Source: Jiangella gansuensis DSM 44835 (GTDB lineage Bacteria; Actinomycetota; Actinomycetes; Jiangellales; Jiangellaceae). Taken from it: 64,000 nucleotides of DNA. The notes under the pieces are model-generated. The model saw nothing but the letters and a program-made list of their open reading frames with translations. It did no database searches and had not been told where the DNA came from. Shown piece after piece: positions 25,619-34,200 of this stretch. The position numbers and the translations under genes are program-made. Position 1 is the stretch's first letter, and each line of letters begins with the position of its first letter. Location: positions 4,272,697 through 4,336,696 of the forward strand of contig NZ_KI911782.1 in NCBI RefSeq assembly GCF_000515395.1, in the 5' to 3' direction.

Positions 25619-27898
25619 ATGCGATACGAAGAGTTCACTTCGGACATCGTGGTCGTCGGCGGTGGGCTGGCGGGATGCTGTGCGGCCATCGCTGCGGCTC
25701 GCCAGGGCGCGACCGTTGCCTTGGTCCAGAACCGGCCGGTGCTCGGCGGCAACTCGTCGAGCGAGGTGCGAGTTTGGGCCTGTGGTGCGACCGCGCACGG
25801 AAATCAGCACCATGCGCGCGAAACTGGGATCGTCGGTGAAATGCTGGTCGAGAACCAGTTCCGCAACATCGATGGGAATCCGTATTACTGGGACCTCGTC
25901 GTCTTGGAAGCCGTCCGGGCCGAACCCAATCTCACACTATTTCTCAACACCGATGTGCGGACCGTCGATGCCGTGGGACCCGATGACGACAGGTTCATCC
26001 GTTCGGTCACCGGCTGGATGGTGGGTTCAGAGCGGGAGATCAAGTTTCGCGCGTCGTCGTTCATCGATTGCAGCGGTGACGGGCTGGTGGGTCATCTGGC
26101 CGGGGCACGCTACCGCACCGGATGTGAGGGCGCGGACGAGTACGGCGAGTCCTGGGCCGTGGACGTCGCCAATGACAACACACTGGGCAGCACGATCCTG
26201 TTCTACTCCAAGGACGTCGGCCATCCCGTGAAGTACGTGCCACCCAGCTTCGCCAGAGACATCACCGCCACATCCATACCGGAGCGGCGCGTCATCCGGG
26301 AGGACCTCAACGGGTGCTCTTACTGGTGGATCGAGTGGGGTGGCGAGAAGGACGTCGTGCACGACAACGAGGAGATCCGCGACGAACTGCAAGCGGCGAT
26401 CTACGGAATCTGGGACTACATCAAGAACTCGGGCACATTCGACGCTGACAACCTGACGTTGGAATGGGTGGGATCGGTGCCCGGGAAGCGCGAGTACAGA
26501 CGTTTCATCGGCGATTACACGATGACACAGCATGACATCCTGGAACAGCCGTCGCAGCCGGACAACGTCGGTTTCGGGGGCTGGCCGATCGACCTACACC
26601 CTCCGGGTGGCATGTACGCGACGGAGAAGGGTTCGCGGCACTGGCATCCCGACGGCTGTTATGAGATCCCACTGCGGAGCCTCTATTCGCAGAACGTCCG
26701 CAATATGTGGATGGCCGGGCGCAACATGAGCTGCAGCCACGTTGCCTTCGGGAGTACCCGGGTGATGCTCACCTGCGGAGTTGCCGGGGAGGCTGCGGGT
26801 ACCGGCGCGGCGCTCGCGCTCCAGACCCGGACGACCCCGCGAGAACTCGTCGCCTCGCACCTGACGACAGTGCGCAACACGATGGTGCGTGCAGACGCCT
26901 CCATCCTGGGCGTGGCCAATACCGACCCGGACGACCTGGCCCGGACGGCGACAGTGACCGGCTCTTCCACCCTCCGCGCCTTGGCCGTGGAGGACTCGAT
27001 GGGCGCCATGCCGCTCGAGGCCGATCTCGGGATGGTCTTTCCGGTGAATCCCTCGGTCGACTACGTCGAGCTGCTGGTCGACGCGACTGCGGAAACAGAG
27101 CTGACTGTAGAGCTGTACAACACGGGGAAACCGCAGTGCTACCTCCCCCGCGATCTGGAGATCTCGGCTCGAGCGCCAGTGGCAGCGGGTCAGAAGCAGT
27201 GGGTGAGGTTTGATCTCCCCTGGGCACCAGAAATTCCGCGGAACGCATTTCTGATGATCCGGAAGAACCCGCGAGTGGCATTGCACCAGGCGTCCTATGC
27301 CGAGCCCGGGACGATCTTCTTCTTGCACCGCGACCCGCCGGCGGATGAGGAGTACCTGGAGCAATGGCGAGAGTGGAAGTATGCGCTCCATCGGCAGGGC
27401 ATCTGCTACCGGGTGGGGCCGCGGACGAATGCGTACGCCGCCGAGCTCATTGTCGGCGGATACGCGCGGCCGTTCGGCGGGCCGCAGATGTGGGTGTCGG
27501 AGTGGCTTGCATGGGATGAGAACCCGTGGGTCGAACTCACCTGGCCGGAGCCGGTCACGTTCGCGGAGATCGCCCTCGTCTTGGATGACGAGGTTCACGA
27601 AGACCTCATCAACCTTCATGCTTTCCGGACGCCCTTCGAGGTCCTTCCCGGCCTCATTCGCGACTATCGCGTCGAGGCCACCGTCGACGGCACCTGGACC
27701 GAGATCGTGTCCGTCATGGGCAACCGCCGTCGCCATCGCGTCCACGGCCTCGATCGTCCGGTCACGACTGACCGACTCAGGATCACCATGACAGCCACCA
27801 ACGGCGCCCCGCGCGCCCACCTTGTTGCCGCTCGCGTCTATCGCGATCGGGCTGGCCGGCGCCGGGCCTTCCAAGAGAGGTCTCATGATGCCCGCTGA
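25619..27898 (+). CDS. FAD-dependent oxidoreductase with C-terminal discoidin-like domain
   Basis: A 759-residue protein. Residues 1-430 are an FAD_oxidored-type flavoprotein: IVVVGGGLAGCCAAIAAARQ binds FAD, VLGGNSSSEVRV is the family signature, and MWMAGRNMSCSHVAFG lies near the end of the flavin domain. From about residue 610, PQMWVSEWLAWDEN and later SVMGNRRRHRVHGL form an F5/8-type C-like sandwich. No signal peptide is seen. This family often sits in polysaccharide loci, but reactions are rarely known. An oxidation of an alcohol or amine on the imported compound is inferred. Confidence 0.85.
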   Translation: MRYEEFTSDIVVVGGGLAGCCAAIAAARQGATVALVQNRPVLGGNSSSEVRVWACGATAHGNQHHARETGIVGEMLVENQFRNIDGNPYYWDLVVLEAVRAEPNLTLFLNTDVRTVDAVGPDDDRFIRSVTGWMVGSEREIKFRASSFIDCSGDGLVGHLAGARYRTGCEGADEYGESWAVDVANDNTLGSTILFYSKDVGHPVKYVPPSFARDITATSIPERRVIREDLNGCSYWWIEWGGEKDVVHDNEEIRDELQAAIYGIWDYIKNSGTFDADNLTLEWVGSVPGKREYRRFIGDYTMTQHDILEQPSQPDNVGFGGWPIDLHPPGGMYATEKGSRHWHPDGCYEIPLRSLYSQNVRNMWMAGRNMSCSHVAFGSTRVMLTCGVAGEAAGTGAALALQTRTTPRELVASHLTTVRNTMVRADASILGVANTDPDDLARTATVTGSSTLRALAVEDSMGAMPLEADLGMVFPVNPSVDYVELLVDATAETELTVELYNTGKPQCYLPRDLEISARAPVAAGQKQWVRFDLPWAPEIPRNAFLMIRKNPRVALHQASYAEPGTIFFLHRDPPADEEYLEQWREWKYALHRQGICYRVGPRTNAYAAELIVGGYARPFGGPQMWVSEWLAWDENPWVELTWPEPVTFAEIALVLDDEVHEDLINLHAFRTPFEVLPGLIRDYRVEATVDGTWTEIVSVMGNRRRHRVHGLDRPVTTDRLRITMTATNGAPRAHLVAARVYRDRAGRRRAFQERSHDAR

Positions 27899-28349
27899 GC
27901 GTCGCCTTGCCGAGATTCTGCCGACTCGGCCGGCGCCGGTGGACGCGGCGGCGCTCATCGAGGGCGTGGTCGTCGACGACGGGGTCGCGTACGTGTCCGG
28001 TGTCGTCGCGTTCAACGGCGCCGACGGACCCCGGACGGGGAAGGTCGGTGCCGACCTCACGGTCGAGGAGGCGTCCGCCGAGGCCGGGCAAGCCGTGGCG
28101 AACGCCCTGTACCGGCTGATCGCGGCGCTGGGGTCGTTGGACCGGGTCGAGCGGGTGCTGAAGCTGACGGTGTTCGTCAACGCGACGGAGTCACTGACCG
28201 AGCAGCCGGAGGTCGCCGACGGTGGCAGCCGCGTGCTGCTGCACGTCCTGGGGGAGCGGGGGCGCCACGCGCGGTCGGCCGTGGGTGTCGCGAGCCTTCC
28301 GCTGGGCGCGTCCGTCGAGATCGAAATGGTTGTGAGGGTCGCGTCCTGA
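27885..28349 (+). CDS. RidA/YjgF-family protein
   Basis: About 154 residues of the RidA/YjgF/YER057c/UK114 family, whose members hydrolyse reactive enamine/imine products of PLP enzymes or act on related amide intermediates. GVAYVSGVVAFNG, ANALYRLIAALGSLDRV, LKLTVFVNA and HARSAVGVASLPLGASVEIE follow the family pattern. AGAGAGG precedes ATG 27885 by four bases and ATG 27888 by seven, so the latter may be the true start. It overlaps the FAD gene end. Together with the aminotransferase and creatininase genes it hints at a nitrogen-bearing substrate. Confidence 0.85.
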   Translation: MMPAERRLAEILPTRPAPVDAAALIEGVVVDDGVAYVSGVVAFNGADGPRTGKVGADLTVEEASAEAGQAVANALYRLIAALGSLDRVERVLKLTVFVNATESLTEQPEVADGGSRVLLHVLGERGRHARSAVGVASLPLGASVEIEMVVRVAS

Positions 28350-29839
28350 TGCGGCTGGCCGCTGTTGGGTTCGGCCACGAGGCGAACTCGTTCGCGCCGG
28401 CGCGGGCGACCCTGAACGCCTGGCGGGCCGAGGGCATCCTGGAAGGCGCCGAGATCAGAGCGCGGCACCGTACGGCCGAATCGATCCCGTCCGGGTTCTT
28501 CGCGTACGAGGCGGAGCAGCCCGGCGTCGAGGTCGTGCCACTGGTGTACGCGTGGATCACCCCCACAGGTGCCAGCACGGCGGAGGCGTTCGAGCACCTG
28601 ACCGGCCGGATGATCGGCGCACTGCGGGCAGGTGGGCCGTGGGACGGCGTGCTCCTGCCCCAGCACGGTGCTGCCGTCGCGGACGGGTTCCCGGACGCCG
28701 ACGGCGAGTTCGTCCGCCGCGTCCGCGCCGCCGTGGGTCCGCAGGTGCCGATCGGGATGACGCTCGACCTGCACGCGAACGTCTCGGACCTCATGGTCGC
28801 CCATGCCGACGTCATCACCGTGTATCAGACGAACCCGCACGTCGACGCCGCCGCGCAGGGTCTGGCGTGCGCCCGGCTGATCGGACGTACCGCCCGGGGC
28901 GAGATCAGCCCGGCGATCGCATTGGCCGCCCCGCCGTTGGCGATCAACATCATTGCGCAGGGCACCGCCGAGGAGCCAATGGCCGGACTTCTCGCGCTCG
29001 CCCGGCAGGCGGAGCGACGGCGGGGTGTCTTGTCCGTCAGCGTCGTGGAGGGGTTCCCGTATGCCGATGTGCCCGAGATGGGCGTGAGCGTCGTGGCGGT
29101 CACGGACAATCAGCCTGACCTGGCCGCCGAGATCGCCGCGGACGTCGCTGGTGCGGCGTGGGCGTCGCGAGGAGACATGGTCGGTGACGCCCTCGGTATC
29201 GACGACGCGCTGCGTCAGGCGGCTGCCGAGCCCGGCGGGCCCGTCGTGCTGCTCGACATGGGAGACAACGTCGGTGGCGGCAGCCCCGGCGACTCCACGC
29301 ATCTCCTTCACGCCGCCCGGCGGTTGGGGATCACCGGCGTCGCCGTGTCGCTCTACGACGAGGTCGCGGTCGCCGCCTGCCATGCGGCCGGCGTCGGCGG
29401 CCGGGTCGGGGTGGCCGTCGGCGGGCGGACTGACGACCGGCACGGAACGCCCCTCCCCGTCACCGGGGAGGTGATCGCGCTGTCCGACGGCCGGTTCGAG
29501 GACTCGACGCCGACCCATGGCGGAGCCAGGTTCTTCGATCTCGGGCCCACCGCCGGTATCCATACCGACGACGGCCTCCTGCTCGCTGTGCATGCCCGTC
29601 CGGCCGCGACCCACAGTCAGGTACAGTTCCGCATCGCCGGTATCGAGCCACGAGAGGTGAGGATCATCGCAGCCAAAGGGGTTCACTCCCCGAGAGCTGG
29701 GTTCGAGCCGATCGCCAGCCGGCTGATCTGGGTCAACACGCCCGGCGCCACGAGCGCCGACCTGGCCACGCTCGGCTACCGCCTCCGCCGCAAGCCGATG
29801 TTCCCGTTCGAACCGGACACCGCCTGGGCGCCGCGATGA
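28349..29839 (+). CDS. M81-family metallopeptidase (MlrC-like)
   Basis: A 496-residue protein of the MlrC type, metal-dependent hydrolases named for microcystin breakdown but usually found in amide or lactone catabolism. Conserved stretches are VGFGHEANSFAP, LLPQHGAAVADGFPDADGEF, GMTLDLHANVSDLM, the metal-site region LLDMGDNVGGGSPGDSTH, and THSQVQF near the C-terminus. Its start shares one base with the RidA stop (TGATG) and its end overlaps the next gene by ATGA. It most likely cleaves an amide bond of an imported compound (inference). Confidence 0.87.
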   Translation: MRLAAVGFGHEANSFAPARATLNAWRAEGILEGAEIRARHRTAESIPSGFFAYEAEQPGVEVVPLVYAWITPTGASTAEAFEHLTGRMIGALRAGGPWDGVLLPQHGAAVADGFPDADGEFVRRVRAAVGPQVPIGMTLDLHANVSDLMVAHADVITVYQTNPHVDAAAQGLACARLIGRTARGEISPAIALAAPPLAINIIAQGTAEEPMAGLLALARQAERRRGVLSVSVVEGFPYADVPEMGVSVVAVTDNQPDLAAEIAADVAGAAWASRGDMVGDALGIDDALRQAAAEPGGPVVLLDMGDNVGGGSPGDSTHLLHAARRLGITGVAVSLYDEVAVAACHAAGVGGRVGVAVGGRTDDRHGTPLPVTGEVIALSDGRFEDSTPTHGGARFFDLGPTAGIHTDDGLLLAVHARPAATHSQVQFRIAGIEPREVRIIAAKGVHSPRAGFEPIASRLIWVNTPGATSADLATLGYRLRRKPMFPFEPDTAWAPR

Positions 29840-30834
29840 CCGCCGCGGCATGCTCCCTGCGGGAAGTCGGCCTCGACGGCGACCGAGTCCTGGTCGTCGA
29901 GGACGGCGAGATCCGGATGTCGATCAACGTCGACCATGGCGCGCACATCTTCGAGCTCGCCGACCTCCGCAGCGGGACGAACCTCCTGTACGAGGATCCG
30001 GACGGCTCACGTCACTACCGGGTGGGCGGCTGGTACGAGCTGTTCCCCAACGCCGGCAGCCCCTGCGTCGTGGACGGGAGCAGCCTCAGCTGGCACGGTG
30101 ACATCCAGCACCGGCCGTGGTCGTGGACGGTCCGCGCGTCCGGTCCGGAACGGATCGTGGTCGAGTTCGCCGCGCGAAGCCACGATCTGCCGTTCGCGAT
30201 CCGCCGGACCGTCGAGCTGGCCGGGGACGGCGATGTGCGCATCAGCGAGACGATCACGAACCTGTCCGACCGGGGGCTGCACTACTCGTGGGGGCACCAC
30301 GTCACGTTCGGAGCGGTGATGATGGGCCCGGGCTGCCGGATCGACGTGCCCGACGCCGAGTTCTCCGCCGAGCCCCGAGACAACCCGTCGGCGCCCTACG
30401 CCCCCGGCGCGCGGGGCACGGTCGATGCACTGCCCGGCCGGGACGGCGGCACCGTCGACCTCACCAGGTTCCCGGGCCGGCCGTTCAGCATGATGCTGTT
30501 CGCCGATCGCCTGCCTCAGCATCGATGCGGCATCTGGTCCGACGAGCTGCGGACCGGCATCGAGCTGGAATGGGACGGTGACGCGTTTCCGGCGCTGTGG
30601 ATCTGGGCCACGGACAAGGGCAGCGAGTCGCTCCCCGATGTGGTGGCGTGCGCGCTGGAACCACAGAGCTCCGCGGTCCACACTCTGTCCAGGGCCATCG
30701 AGGCAGGGAAGGCGCCCTTCCTGAGGGCCGGAGCCAGCCGCGACGCCTGGCTTCGGGCACGCATCCGCCATGACCCCGCCGCAGGCAACCGCCACGAGCC
30801 GGGGCCGCAAGGTAAAGCTGAATCTCACATCTAG
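29836..30834 (+). CDS. Aldose 1-epimerase-like protein
   Basis: A 332-residue beta-sandwich protein of the galactose mutarotase-like superfamily. GGWYELFPNAG, SWHGDIQHRPW, and SWGHHVTFGAVMMGPG with candidate catalytic His residues fit the family. It may interconvert sugar anomers before dehydrogenation. It is the last gene of the importer operon and overlaps the M81 gene. A small hairpin lies 100 bases downstream. Confidence 0.8.
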   Translation: MTAAACSLREVGLDGDRVLVVEDGEIRMSINVDHGAHIFELADLRSGTNLLYEDPDGSRHYRVGGWYELFPNAGSPCVVDGSSLSWHGDIQHRPWSWTVRASGPERIVVEFAARSHDLPFAIRRTVELAGDGDVRISETITNLSDRGLHYSWGHHVTFGAVMMGPGCRIDVPDAEFSAEPRDNPSAPYAPGARGTVDALPGRDGGTVDLTRFPGRPFSMMLFADRLPQHRCGIWSDELRTGIELEWDGDAFPALWIWATDKGSESLPDVVACALEPQSSAVHTLSRAIEAGKAPFLRAGASRDAWLRARIRHDPAAGNRHEPGPQGKAESHI

Positions 30835-30930
30835 GCATGAATCGGCGGTTGAGGCATTGATCGGCCCCTAGGTGCTGTGGAGTGATCGCGGGCTGCGTAC
30901 CCGCGTCATAGAGGTGGGCGTATGACCGGC

Positions 30931-30949
30931 GTGGCGGCGAAATCGCCAC
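30931..30949 (+). terminator. Possible weak terminator of the importer operon
   Basis: GTGGCG and CGCCAC are separated by seven bases and followed by GTCGTTT. It is the only hairpin noticed close behind the eight-gene operon. Confidence 0.35.
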
Positions 30950-31740
30950 GTCGTTTAGCGTGCTCGGTCGAGTTGAACGCGCTTTCGTCGTTCGTCGGTC
31001 ATCTGGCCCATGATCGTGTGCGATCTGTGTGACGATCTTGCATGGCAGGCCGGGTCAGGTGGGATTGGTCCGGGCGAGGTTGCGCCCCTGAGCTGTAGCG
31101 ATGTGATCCGGCGACGGTCAGGCGGATGTGGGTTCATCGTTCACACCGAAGAGGTCCCTGTTCAGGGCGTGTGGCGGTCGACGTACTACGAGCCCGGGTC
31201 GACAACTCGACAACTAAACCCTCACGGTGCGGGTCCTCGACGAATCCTGCTTCGGTAGCGCAGGCGGCAACCTCACGTACCGGATCGAGATCACGTCGCT
31301 GTACGTCGAAGAAGCGGATCGGCTGGCGGCCTACGAACTCATCTACGGAGTCCAAGGCGGCGAGGATGCCCGCGTCAACATCCTCACGGTCCAGGGCGAC
31401 GGCAAACGGTCAGCGTCGTCCCTGCCACGCCTGGGCGCCTCGTGTGTCCGGACGCACGAAACCGCCTCGCCCCGAACGAGAGTTCGGGGCGAGGCGGTTT
31501 CTGGTCCCCCAAATGAAGTCCAGCCCCCCAGCAGACTCAAGGTAGGGATCTTGATGATCTACGTCGTGACCGGCGCCGTCAAGGGTGTGATCGCAGAGCG
31601 GTGGTCCTCGACCTGGTCGACGTGGCCGGCGAAATCCGGATCGGCCGGACCATCGATCTGCCCAGCCGGCAACTGTACTGACACTCCGACGGACGCCATA
31701 CGCCCAGCGCATGGCTTCAGAGTGCACTGGGTAGTCGTCA
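30950..31740. other. Gene-poor stretch with one strong hairpin
   Basis: Open frames here lack recognisable domains, and their codon positions give no convincing coding pattern. A rightward frame at 31227-31440 reads GNLTYRIEITSLYVEEADR and could be a short degenerate tail, but I do not recognise it. The perfect terminator-like hairpin at 31458-31501 is the only clear structure. Confidence 0.4.
31458..31501. terminator. Perfect 20-bp terminator-type hairpin
   Basis: GAAACCGCCTCGCCCCGAAC is followed by the loop GAGA and its exact reverse complement, ending in GGTTTC. The A/T-rich stem ends make it usable in both directions. No intact gene now ends at it, so it may be left over from a decayed gene. 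Confidence 0.7.
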
Positions 31741-31789
31741 TTGATACCGACACTCAGCTTCCACGCCGCCAACGCTGGATGTTGGGCAC

Positions 31790-31970
31790 GCTTGTGTATC
31801 GCTTCCCGCAGGTGCACCTCGGTATCGGACTCCTGGGCAACGCACTGTTCGTCGTCGGCGCCATTCTCGTCATGTTCAACCATCAGGGCACCCGGGATCT
31901 GGTTCTTCCTCGTCGGCAGCTGCGGCATGCTCGCCGGGAGCCTCGGGGAGCTGGGTCGCCGACCAGGAAC
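31790..31970 (+). pseudogene. Frameshifted YrhK-like membrane protein remnant
   Basis: One frame reads VHLGIGLLGNALFVVGAILVMF. The continuation GIWFFLVGSCGMLAGSLGEL is in another frame, so a shift near 31885 splits the gene. The two-helix pattern, with FVVG then LVGSCGM, resembles YrhK-domain membrane proteins. No start or stop fits an intact gene. Confidence 0.5.
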
Positions 31971-32260
31971 TGTCCACCGATCACCCGTCGGCGGATAGCC
32001 AGACACAACCCTTCCGTTCCTAGCCCGGGACCGATGCCCAGCCCACCTTCACACGTACCAGAAGCTCCTAGGAGCGCACAACCCGTCCGCGTTCACCGCG
32101 GTGCTGCTGAATGTCCCGCGTCTTGTCCGCATTCGACAAGGGCGAGGTGGGCTAAGGCGTCGCTGTCCTGGCCGACGCCGCGAGCCGACGGCGGCGCTGT
32201 CGCGGTCTCGGCTGGCCTGGTCCTCAGCGGAGCTGGTGCCTGGTCAGTCGGCGTGCGGTG

Positions 32261-32715
32261 TCACAGCGGCCGATGCCGGGTCGTGGCGAGGGAGATGGCG
32301 CCGGCAGTAGCGAGCAGCGCCGCCGCGGCCAGGAGGCACCGAGAATGCCGGACCGCCTCGGCCTTACCCATGGCGAGATCGCCGGCCCACGGAGTGGACG
32401 GATGGCCGGCGCCGACAGCGGCGAGCTCCTCATTCAAGCGCTTGGCCGGCGTAGTCCGCACCACCGCGAGGATTTCATCGAGCGGACCGGTACGTTCCGG
32501 CGCCAGGAACTCCGGAACGTCTGCCATGCGCGGGCACCCGACCCAGCAGGGCACCTGCCGGGGCGGGCAGGCGGGTGCTGGAGGTTCGGCACAGCGTGCG
32601 GAACCCGCTCGCCGGGCGTTGGACGGCCTCGACGCTGCCGGCGACCTCACAATGGGAACGGCGCGTTGAACGTCGTGCGGGCCGAGTCGTTCACGTCGAA
32701 CCGCAATCGCAGCAT
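32261..32715 (-). pseudogene. Decayed ArsR-family regulator, possibly fused to an exporter tail
   Basis: Read leftward from 32715, MLRLRFDVNDSARTTF matches the usual start of a group of actinobacterial ArsR-type regulators with a long N-terminal domain. The frame then stops; a shifted frame continues EVAGSVEAVQRPA. A further frame gives DVPEFLAPERTGPLDEIL and HPSTPWAGDLA, also typical. The winged-helix part is missing. The sequence ends instead in CLLAAAALLATAGAISLA, a membrane helix like the end of an MFS exporter, so a deletion may have joined two neighbouring genes. Confidence 0.5.
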
Positions 32716-32836
32716 TCGGCGCCTCCCTCGTGTCGTCGCCAATTGATCCTGCGCCGAGCAGAGGTGTCGTGCAACCGGGATCGAGTGACGAAGCCGGCGA
32801 ATAGGTCGTACCAGCCCGATGACGGTGTGATTCCGG

Positions 32837-33232
32837 TCAGATGGAGGTGGCGGCGGTGACGGCGAGCGCGGTGCCGAAGGTGTACGTGCCAAGGGCGCCG
32901 GCTAGCCGCGGTGTCGATTCGGCGGCGAGGCTGGACGCGGTGAGCATGCCGAAGGCGTGCACCAGCCGTGCGGCGGTTGCGCCGATGATGAGCGCTGCGG
33001 ACCACCAGGTCGGTTCGCGGGCACTCACCAGGAGGAACAGGACGATGAGCGTGGGGACGTGCTCAGTGGCGTTGCCGTGCGCGCGGATCGCGATGAACAG
33101 CCGGTCTGCTGGATCTGAGGGGAGCTGGGAGCCACCGGACTTCGCTGTGACGCCGCGCAGGCGGGACACGTTGAAGCCGAGGGCGAAGACCAGTGTGGCG
33201 AGGATGGCCGTGCAGATGATGGCGGTGGTCAT
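32837..33232 (-). CDS. MAPEG-family membrane protein
   Basis: A 131-residue membrane protein with four predicted helices. The family motif RAHGNATEHVPTLIVLFLL follows the first loop, and FNVSRLRGV precedes it. MAPEG proteins include microsomal glutathione transferases and related enzymes. ATG at 33232 overlaps the GshB stop (ATGA). Lying last in an operon with glutathione synthesis genes, it is a candidate glutathione-dependent detoxification enzyme. Confidence 0.85.
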   Translation of the reverse strand: MTTAIICTAILATLVFALGFNVSRLRGVTAKSGGSQLPSDPADRLFIAIRAHGNATEHVPTLIVLFLLVSAREPTWWSAALIIGATAARLVHAFGMLTASSLAAESTPRLAGALGTYTFGTALAVTAATSI

Positions 33233-34200
33233 GCGGATCTCCTGATGTTGGGTGTGCCGAGCACGGTGTCCACCACATCGGCGCACAGCGACCAACCGAG
33301 CATCCCGTCGGCCTTGCGCAGAGCACCCGGGCTGGTCACGTTGACCTCGATGAGATAGGGGCCGATCACGTCTATGCCCGCCATCCGCACGCCATGCTGG
33401 GTCAGGGACGGCGCGAGCCGTGCGCAGATCTCGCGGTCGCGTGCCGTCACCGGCGCCTCGGCGCTGGGATCGCCGATCCGGAAGTCGCCCAGGGCGGGGA
33501 ATCGGTAGATCGCGCCGACGGGGGTGCCGTCGAGAAGGAAGATCCTCTTGTTGCCGTCGGCGACCTGGGGGAGGAAGGGTTGGAGCATGACCGCTGCGCT
33601 CCCGCCGCCGGTAGTCATCTCGATCAGCGATGGCAGGTTCCGGTCCTCGCCGTCCAGTACCAGCACGCCGCGCCCGGCGAAACCGTCGATTGGTTTCACT
33701 ACCGCGACTCGGTGGTCGGTGACGAACGAGCGGACGGTGCGGGGGTCCGCGGTGACCACGGTGGGCGGTATCAGGTCGGGGAAGCGCAGGGGGAGCAGGT
33801 GCTCACTGCAGGCCCGTAGCCCGGCTGGGCGGTTGACCATCGCGGTTCGGGACGGATCCACGACGTCGAGGATCAGGGTCGCCGCGAGGTATGACGGGTC
33901 GACCGGCGGCTCGGTGCGGATGAACACCGCGCTCATGTCGTCGAACCAGATGTGTTGCGGCTCGGATGCGGTGAACCAGCGTTCGGCCGCGATCCACCGG
34001 TGGTCTCCCGCGGGCTCTGAGGGGGCCAGGTGGACCTGGCGGGCCAGGCCACGGGCCCTGCCGTCGCAAGCTTCGAGCAGCCGGCCCTCGGTCACCCATA
34101 CCTCCGCCGAGCGGTCCTGCGCGGCGTGCATGAGGCCGACGCTTGTGTCGACGCTAGGATCGAGCGTTTCCAGCGGGTCGGCGACGAAGGCTACTCGCAT
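33229..34200 (-). CDS. gshB: Glutathione synthetase, GshB type
   Basis: A 323-residue ATP-grasp ligase that joins gamma-glutamylcysteine and glycine. It follows bacterial GshB closely: FVADPLETLDPSVDTSVGLM at the N-terminus, HIWFDDMSAVFIRTEPPVD, the ATP-binding VVKPIDGFAGRGVLVLDG, FLPQVADGNKRIFLLDG, GIDVIGPYLIEVNVTSPGA. ATG at 34200 shares one base with the upstream ligase stop. Such a gene is unusual in actinomycetes, which mostly use mycothiol. Confidence 0.9.
   Translation of the reverse strand: MRVAFVADPLETLDPSVDTSVGLMHAAQDRSAEVWVTEGRLLEACDGRARGLARQVHLAPSEPAGDHRWIAAERWFTASEPQHIWFDDMSAVFIRTEPPVDPSYLAATLILDVVDPSRTAMVNRPAGLRACSEHLLPLRFPDLIPPTVVTADPRTVRSFVTDHRVAVVKPIDGFAGRGVLVLDGEDRNLPSLIEMTTGGGSAAVMLQPFLPQVADGNKRIFLLDGTPVGAIYRFPALGDFRIGDPSAEAPVTARDREICARLAPSLTQHGVRMAGIDVIGPYLIEVNVTSPGALRKADGMLGWSLCADVVDTVLGTPNIRRSA

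Noticed and set aside
26594-29851. A 1085-codon leftward open frame
   Set aside because: It is antisense to four genes of the importer operon with clear family motifs; the long frame reflects high GC.
30867-30880. A further CCTAGG core (CCCCTAGGTG) as a ninth operator
   Set aside because: The flanks do not match the AGGN/NCCT arms and the site lies downstream of the last gene of the operon.
31227-32669. A 480-codon rightward gene
   Set aside because: It spans a strong terminator hairpin and a frameshifted YrhK-like remnant and changes character repeatedly.
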